Below, piece by piece: positions 59,767 to 64,000 of a stretch of 64,000 nucleotides of DNA; the first letter of the stretch is position 1; every line of letters starts with the position of its first letter. The notes beneath the pieces are model-generated. The model searched no databases, was not told the DNA's origin, and saw only the letters and a list, made by a program, of their open reading frames with translations. The position numbers and the translations under genes are program-made. Origin of the DNA: Oscillospiraceae bacterium (lineage in GTDB: Bacteria; Bacillota; Clostridia; Oscillospirales; Oscillospiraceae); contig JAFTVM010000012.1 in the NCBI GenBank assembly GCA_017465745.1, positions 62,001 to 126,000 on the forward strand. The letters run 5' to 3'.

Positions 59767-61200
59767 TTGAAAACCACCAATCAACTCCGTCCTTTCGGAA
59801 TGAAGGACAAGCTGGGCTATCTGTTCGGCGACTTTGGTAATGACTTTACCTTCATCCTGTCCACCATGATCCTGAGTAAGTTCTACACGGACGTCATGGG
59901 TGTCTCCGCCGGTGTGGTCGGCACCATCATGATGCTGGCCCGCTTTGTGGACGCAGTCACCGACGTGGGCATGGGCCGCATCTGCGACCGCAGCAAGCCC
60001 ACCGCCGCCGGTAAGTTCAAGCCCTGGCTCATGCGTATGTGCGTGCCCGTGGCTGTTGCCTCTTTCCTGATGTACGCCCCCGGCCTTGCCGGTGAGTGGG
60101 TCAGCCAGTGGTCCGCCGGCGTCAGGATTGCATACCTCGCCATCTCCTACCTGCTGTGGGGTTCCTTCTGCTACACCGGCATCAACATTCCTTACGGTTC
60201 CATGGCTTCCGCCATCTCCGCCGATCCCGGCGACCGTCAGTCCCTGTCCACTTTCCGCACCATGGGCGGTATGCTGGCCGGTATGGTCATCGGCATCGGC
60301 CTGCCCCTGATCGCCTATGAGAAGACCCCTCTGGCCGACGGCACCGTCAAGGAGACTCTGATCGGCAGCAAGGTCGCACTGGCCGCCGCCATTTTCTCCG
60401 TCCTGGCTGTGGTCTGCTACATTCTGTGCTACAAGCTGACCGTCGAGCGTGTCCGGGTTGAGAATTCCGGTGAGCAGCAGGGTGCTTCTGTGGGCGCAAT
60501 GCTCAAGAGCGCCTTCTCCAACCGGGCACTGATCTCCATCATCGCCGCTTCTGTGGTTATGCTGCTGGCACAGCTGACCATGCAGAATATGGCTGCCTAC
60601 ATCTATCCCGACTACTACAATAACGCCACCGCACAGTCTGCCTCCACCATGCTGATGATGGTTGGTATGATCGGCGCCGCCGTCATTGCCAAGCCCCTGG
60701 CCGCTAAGTTCGGCAAGGCTGAGGTCTCCGTTGTTTCCAACCTGTTTGCCGGTGTGGTCATGGTGGTGATCTGGATCATCAAGCCTGCCAATGTCTGGGT
60801 CTACTGCGGCCTGCAGATGGTCTCCTGGCTGAGTCTGGGTGTCTTCTCCATGGTGTCCTGGGCACTGATCACCGACGTTATCGACTACTCCGAGCTGCGC
60901 AACGGCGTCCGTGAGGACGGTTCCGTCTACGCGCTGTACTCCTTCGCCCGCAAGCTGGGCCAGGCCCTGGCTGCCGGTCTGTCCGGCTGGATGCTGGAGG
61001 GCATCGGCTACAACTCCCAGGCTGCTGCCGATGGCCTGAAGCAGACCGAGGCAGTTCTGGACGGCATCTTCAACATTTCCACCCTGCTGCCTGCGCTGGG
61101 CTTCGTGCTGCTGGCTCTGGTCCTGTGGTTCTGGTATCCCCTGCACAAGAAGCAGGTGGACGCCAATGTGGCTGCACTGAAGGAAAAGCGCGGCGAGTAA
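59767..61200 (+). CDS. GPH-type sugar:cation symporter
   Basis: Glycoside/pentoside/hexuronide:cation symporter of 477 residues with twelve hydrophobic helices. The N-terminus GMKDKLGYLFGDFGNDFTF is the family mark; also FVDAVTDVGMGRICDRSK and ITDVIDYSELRNGVREDGSVY later in the chain. The TTG start has AGAGGAGGA 7 nt upstream. It lies 70 nt before a GH2 glycosidase, so it probably imports the glycoside which that enzyme splits. The sugar cannot be named; uronides or galactosides are typical. Confidence 0.92.
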   Translation: MKTTNQLRPFGMKDKLGYLFGDFGNDFTFILSTMILSKFYTDVMGVSAGVVGTIMMLARFVDAVTDVGMGRICDRSKPTAAGKFKPWLMRMCVPVAVASFLMYAPGLAGEWVSQWSAGVRIAYLAISYLLWGSFCYTGINIPYGSMASAISADPGDRQSLSTFRTMGGMLAGMVIGIGLPLIAYEKTPLADGTVKETLIGSKVALAAAIFSVLAVVCYILCYKLTVERVRVENSGEQQGASVGAMLKSAFSNRALISIIAASVVMLLAQLTMQNMAAYIYPDYYNNATAQSASTMLMMVGMIGAAVIAKPLAAKFGKAEVSVVSNLFAGVVMVVIWIIKPANVWVYCGLQMVSWLSLGVFSMVSWALITDVIDYSELRNGVREDGSVYALYSFARKLGQALAAGLSGWMLEGIGYNSQAAADGLKQTEAVLDGIFNISTLLPALGFVLLALVLWFWYPLHKKQVDANVAALKEKRGE

Positions 61201-61270
61201 AAATCGTTTATACTTCCTTCACATTTATCTGTTATGATTCATAAAACCAAATCTGGAGGGTAATTGAACC

Positions 61271-63508
61271 GTGAGAGAAATTTTCAATTTTAACTACCGC
61301 TGGGCCTTCTCCAAGGAGGCCACTGCGGTTCCCACTGAGATCAATCGCAAATGGAATTTCGTGAATCTGCCCCATTCCTGGAATGCCATCGACGGCCAGG
61401 ATGGCGGCAATGACTACTACCGCGGCACCGCCTACTATGCCAAGGCGTTTGACAAGATGGATCTGCCCACCGCCGACCGCTACTACCTGGAGATCAGGGG
61501 CGCAAATTCCTCCGCTGATGTTTTCGTCAACGGCAAAAACCTTGCCCACCATGACGGCGGCTACTCCACCTGGCGCGTGGACATCACCGATGCTCTGGAG
61601 CGTGACAACCTACTGGTCATTGCTGTGGACAATTCTGCCAATGAGACAGTCTATCCCCAGGTTGCCGACTTCACCTTCTACGGCGGCCTGTACCGTGATG
61701 TGAATCTGATCTGCGTTTCCGAGTCCCACTTCGACCTGGACTACTACGGCGGCCCCGGCATCAAGGTCACTCCCACGGTCACCGGCAATGACGCCAGCGT
61801 GGAAGTGGAGGTCTTCACCACCAATATGAAGGGCGACCAGTACTTCCAGTACACCATCTGCGACGCCGAGGGCAACGCTGTCGGCAATATGGTCAGTCAT
61901 GATACCAAGGTGACCTTCCCCCTTGAGAATGTCCACAAGTGGCACGGCCTGAAGGATCCCTACCTGTACACCGCCGAGGTCAATCTGGTGGAGGGCAAGG
62001 AGATCCTGGATAACGTCAGCGCCCGCTTCGGCTGCCGTACCTTTGAGATCCATCCCGACAACGGCTTCATCCTCAACGGCGAAGCGTATCCCCTGCGCGG
62101 CGTCTCCCGTCACCAGGACCGCTGGGGTATCGGCAACGCCCTGCTGCCCGAGCATCACAAAGAGGATATCGACCTGATCTGTGAAGTGGGCTGCACCACC
62201 ATTCGCCTGGCCCATTACCAGCATGACCAGTATTTCTATGATCTGTGCGACGAGCGGGGTCTGGTGATCTGGGCGGAGATCCCCTATATCTCCAAGCACA
62301 TGCCCACCGGTCGTGCCAACACCATCTCCCAGATGAAGGAACTGGTGACCCAGAACTACAACCATCCCTCCATCGTGGTCTGGGGTCTTTCCAATGAGAT
62401 CACCATCAGCGGCAGCGATGATGACCTGCTGGAGAACCACCGCATCCTCAATGACCTGTGCCACGAGATGGACAAGACCCGCCTGACCACCATCGCCTGT
62501 GTGTCCCCCTGCGACATCAACGATCCCTATATTGCGATCCCCGACGTGGTCTCCTACAACCACTACTTCGGCTGGTACGGCGGCGACACCTCCATGAACG
62601 GTCCCTGGTTTGACAAGTTCCACGCTGCCCATCCCAATATTCCCATCGGCTGCTCCGAGTACGGCTGTGAGGCCCTGAACTGGCACACCTCCAAACCCGT
62701 CCAGGGTGACTACACCGAGGAATACCAGGCCTATTACCACGAGGAGCTTATCAAGCAGTTGTTCACCCGTAAGTACATGTGGGCCACCCATGTGTGGAAT
62801 ATGTTCGACTTCGGCGCCGACGCCCGCAGCGAGGGCGGCGAGAACGGCCAGAACCACAAGGGTCTGGTGACCTTCGACCGCAGCTACAAGAAGGATTCCT
62901 TCTACGCCTACAAGGCATGGCTCAGTGACGAGCCCTTCGTCCACCTGTGCGGCAAGCGCTATATTGACCGCGTGGAGGACGTGACCAAGGTCACCGTCTA
63001 CTCCAACCAGCCCACCGTGGAGCTGTTCTCCAACGGTGTCTCCCTGGGTGTCAAAGAAGCAGCCGACCACTTCTTCTACTTCGACGTTCCCAACGTGGGC
63101 CGCACGCATCTGGTGGCCGTCTCCGGTGAACTGAAGGACGAGGGCGAGATCAACAAGGTTGCTGTTTTCAATGAAGCTTACCGCCTGAAGGAGAAGAACG
63201 CCATCCTCAACTGGTTCGACATCACCGAGCCTGAGGGCTACTTCTCCCTGAACGACAAGATCTCTGACATCATGGCCACCCTTCAGGGTAAAATGCTCTT
63301 CATGGGCATGATGGCCAAGATGATGCCCAAAAAGGGTGAGAAGGTCATGGGCGGCTTTGAAATGACCGGACCCATGATGGATATGATGGGCGGCTTCACC
63401 GTGCTGCGCCTGTCCGGCATGATCGGCACCATGGGTGTCAACCTGACCAAGGAAGATCTGCTGGGGCTGAATGCAAAGCTCAACAAGATCAAGAAGCCCA
63501 GTAAGTAA
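61271..63508 (+). CDS. Glycoside hydrolase family 2 (beta-galactosidase/glucuronidase-like)
   Basis: Retaining exo-beta-glycosidase of 745 residues, no signal peptide, hence intracellular. The sugar-binding domain comes first (VNLPHSWNAIDG, RGTAYYAKAF), then an immunoglobulin-like domain, then the barrel: EIHPDNGFILNGEAYPLRGV, acid/base Glu in WGLSNEI and the nucleophile Glu in IGCSEYGCEA. A C-terminal tail from about residue 665 is methionine-rich (15 Met in 59 residues) and not part of a usual GH2 fold. The GTG has GGAGG about 12 nt upstream. The substrate is most likely a beta-galactoside or glucuronide. Confidence 0.9.
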   Translation: MREIFNFNYRWAFSKEATAVPTEINRKWNFVNLPHSWNAIDGQDGGNDYYRGTAYYAKAFDKMDLPTADRYYLEIRGANSSADVFVNGKNLAHHDGGYSTWRVDITDALERDNLLVIAVDNSANETVYPQVADFTFYGGLYRDVNLICVSESHFDLDYYGGPGIKVTPTVTGNDASVEVEVFTTNMKGDQYFQYTICDAEGNAVGNMVSHDTKVTFPLENVHKWHGLKDPYLYTAEVNLVEGKEILDNVSARFGCRTFEIHPDNGFILNGEAYPLRGVSRHQDRWGIGNALLPEHHKEDIDLICEVGCTTIRLAHYQHDQYFYDLCDERGLVIWAEIPYISKHMPTGRANTISQMKELVTQNYNHPSIVVWGLSNEITISGSDDDLLENHRILNDLCHEMDKTRLTTIACVSPCDINDPYIAIPDVVSYNHYFGWYGGDTSMNGPWFDKFHAAHPNIPIGCSEYGCEALNWHTSKPVQGDYTEEYQAYYHEELIKQLFTRKYMWATHVWNMFDFGADARSEGGENGQNHKGLVTFDRSYKKDSFYAYKAWLSDEPFVHLCGKRYIDRVEDVTKVTVYSNQPTVELFSNGVSLGVKEAADHFFYFDVPNVGRTHLVAVSGELKDEGEINKVAVFNEAYRLKEKNAILNWFDITEPEGYFSLNDKISDIMATLQGKMLFMGMMAKMMPKKGEKVMGGFEMTGPMMDMMGGFTVLRLSGMIGTMGVNLTKEDLLGLNAKLNKIKKPSK

Positions 63509-63516
63509 ATCAACTC

Positions 63517-63548
63517 AAAATGACCACCCTCCGGGGTGGTCATTTTTT
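63517..63548 (+). terminator. Rho-independent terminator of the symporter/GH2 operon
   Basis: AAAATGACCACCC-TCCG-GGGTGGTCATTTTTT, 13-bp stem. Confidence 0.93.
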
Positions 63549-63746
63549 CGTGCGGCAGGGGAGCGGAGGGGTTTTTGTATATTCTGCATGAAAAATGGTG
63601 GACAAATTTATTTTCAGCCATTCTGACAAATTTTCAGGTAAATTCGGAACAATGTTAATAAATCCCATCTGTATGAAGGGATTTGGGATGCTAAACAAAG
63701 ATATTTTACAACTTTATGTGAAAATTGTGTTTTGTGAACAAAAATC
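63549..63746. other. AT-rich intergenic region before hppA
   Basis: No gene is visible. The only structure seen is an AAATCCC/GGGATTT dyad (63660-63684) with an 11-nt loop and no T run. Confidence 0.6.
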
Positions 63747-63775
63747 TTGATATCTTCATCGGAGTGTAGTATAAT
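63747..63775 (+). promoter_or_regulatory. Promoter of hppA
   Basis: TTGATA (63747-63752), 17 nt, TATAAT (63770-63775). Confidence 0.85.
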
Positions 63776-63837
63776 ACATAAAACCCCATGCTGTATGTAT
63801 TTGGCATTGGGAGGAAAAAGAAAGGAATGAAAACACT

Positions 63838-64000
63838 ATGGAAAAACTCGCAATTCTTGCGCCTGTTCTCGGCGTGCTGGCTCTGCTCTTTGCGTTCACC
63901 CTGTCCCGCAAAGTGTCTAACCAGGACGCTGGTACCGACCGCATGAAGGAGATCGCTTCTTACATCCATGAGGGTGCTCAGGCATTCCTGATGGCTGAAT
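63838..64000 (+). CDS. hppA: Membrane-bound ion-translocating pyrophosphatase (3'-truncated by window edge)
   Basis: The first 54 codons are present. The start MEKLAILAPVLGVLALLFAF is one membrane helix, followed by the conserved family segment DRMKEIASYIHEGAQAFLMAE (in HppA proteins: GxxxMxxIaxxIxeGAxAFLxxEY). These enzymes couple pyrophosphate hydrolysis to Na+ or H+ export. AAAGG stands about 12 nt before the ATG, and a good promoter lies 63 nt upstream. Ion specificity depends on residues beyond the window. Confidence 0.85.
   Translation, partial: MEKLAILAPVLGVLALLFAFTLSRKVSNQDAGTDRMKEIASYIHEGAQAFLMAE

Noticed and set aside
1..64000. CRISPR arrays, insertion sequences, integrases, prophage genes, attachment sites, tRNA and rRNA genes.
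   Set aside because: Looked for by eye on both strands and none seen. Direct repeats with regular spacing and transposase-like proteins are absent.

Overview
The window is a stretch of core chromosome from a GC-rich member of the Clostridia, most likely an Oscillospiraceae/Ruminococcaceae-type gut anaerobe. The evidence is gene content and order: an rpmG-secE-nusG-rplK-rplA block, an EcfA1-EcfA2-EcfT-truA block, murB-whiA-dnaE, recA-recX-rimO-pgsA, a monomeric [FeFe] hydrogenase, a DUF4317 protein, a membrane pyrophosphatase, a Spo0A-type protein, and strong AGGAGG ribosome binding sites with sigma-A style promoters throughout. There is no phage, transposase, CRISPR array, tRNA or rRNA. The species cannot be fixed from the sequence alone.

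Layout. 1-8.7 kb (+): end of alaS, then comEC, holA, an RNase M5-like protein, a GNAT acetyltransferase, an ABC-F ATPase and a small membrane protein. 8.7-11.6 kb (+): an iron-sulfur flavoured group with an Mrp/ApbC ATPase, a zinc-ribbon protein and a group B-like [FeFe] hydrogenase. 11.6-19.7 kb (-): a DUF3021/LytTR pair, a GH3 lipoprotein, a membrane protein, rplJ-rplL with an L10 leader, three small exported proteins, then rplA, rplK, nusG, secE and rpmG. 19.9-24 kb: ruvX/yqgF (+), then (-) two half-size TauE/SafE proteins, a PrsA-like foldase, a structured RNA resembling 6S RNA, a palindromic repeat, a DUF1292 protein and a small exported protein. 24-33.4 kb (+): a class A penicillin-binding protein with a zinc-ribbon insert, a methyltransferase, the ECF transporter core, truA and a ClpE-type unfoldase. 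33.5-37.9 kb: an ECF sigma/anti-sigma pair, a divergent PRPP synthetase, a small membrane protein (-), a degenerate OMP decarboxylase-like protein and a lipoprotein (-). 38-54.8 kb (+): an LCP ligase, murB, whiA, dnaE, a lipoprotein, a two-component system, yqhQ (DUF1385), prmC, recA, recX, rimO, pgsA and a DUF4317 protein. 54.9-59.7 kb (-): a cytidylate kinase-like protein, a MATE transporter, a zinc-ribbon membrane protein, a Spo0A-like protein with a damaged receiver, and an AraC regulator. 59.7-64 kb (+): a GPH-type sugar symporter and a GH2 glycosidase under the divergent AraC regulator, then the start of hppA.

How the parts work together. Most units are housekeeping: translation and secretion, replication and recombination, cell wall synthesis, and vitamin uptake energised by the ECF module. 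The most distinctive items are proteins that keep a family fold but lose its key residues (the OMP decarboxylase-like protein and the Spo0A-like protein), the zinc-ribbon insert in the penicillin-binding protein, the candidate 6S-like RNA, and several short palindromes placed on promoters (hydrogenase, clpE, the AraC/symporter divergon). No wholly new multi-gene system is evident.
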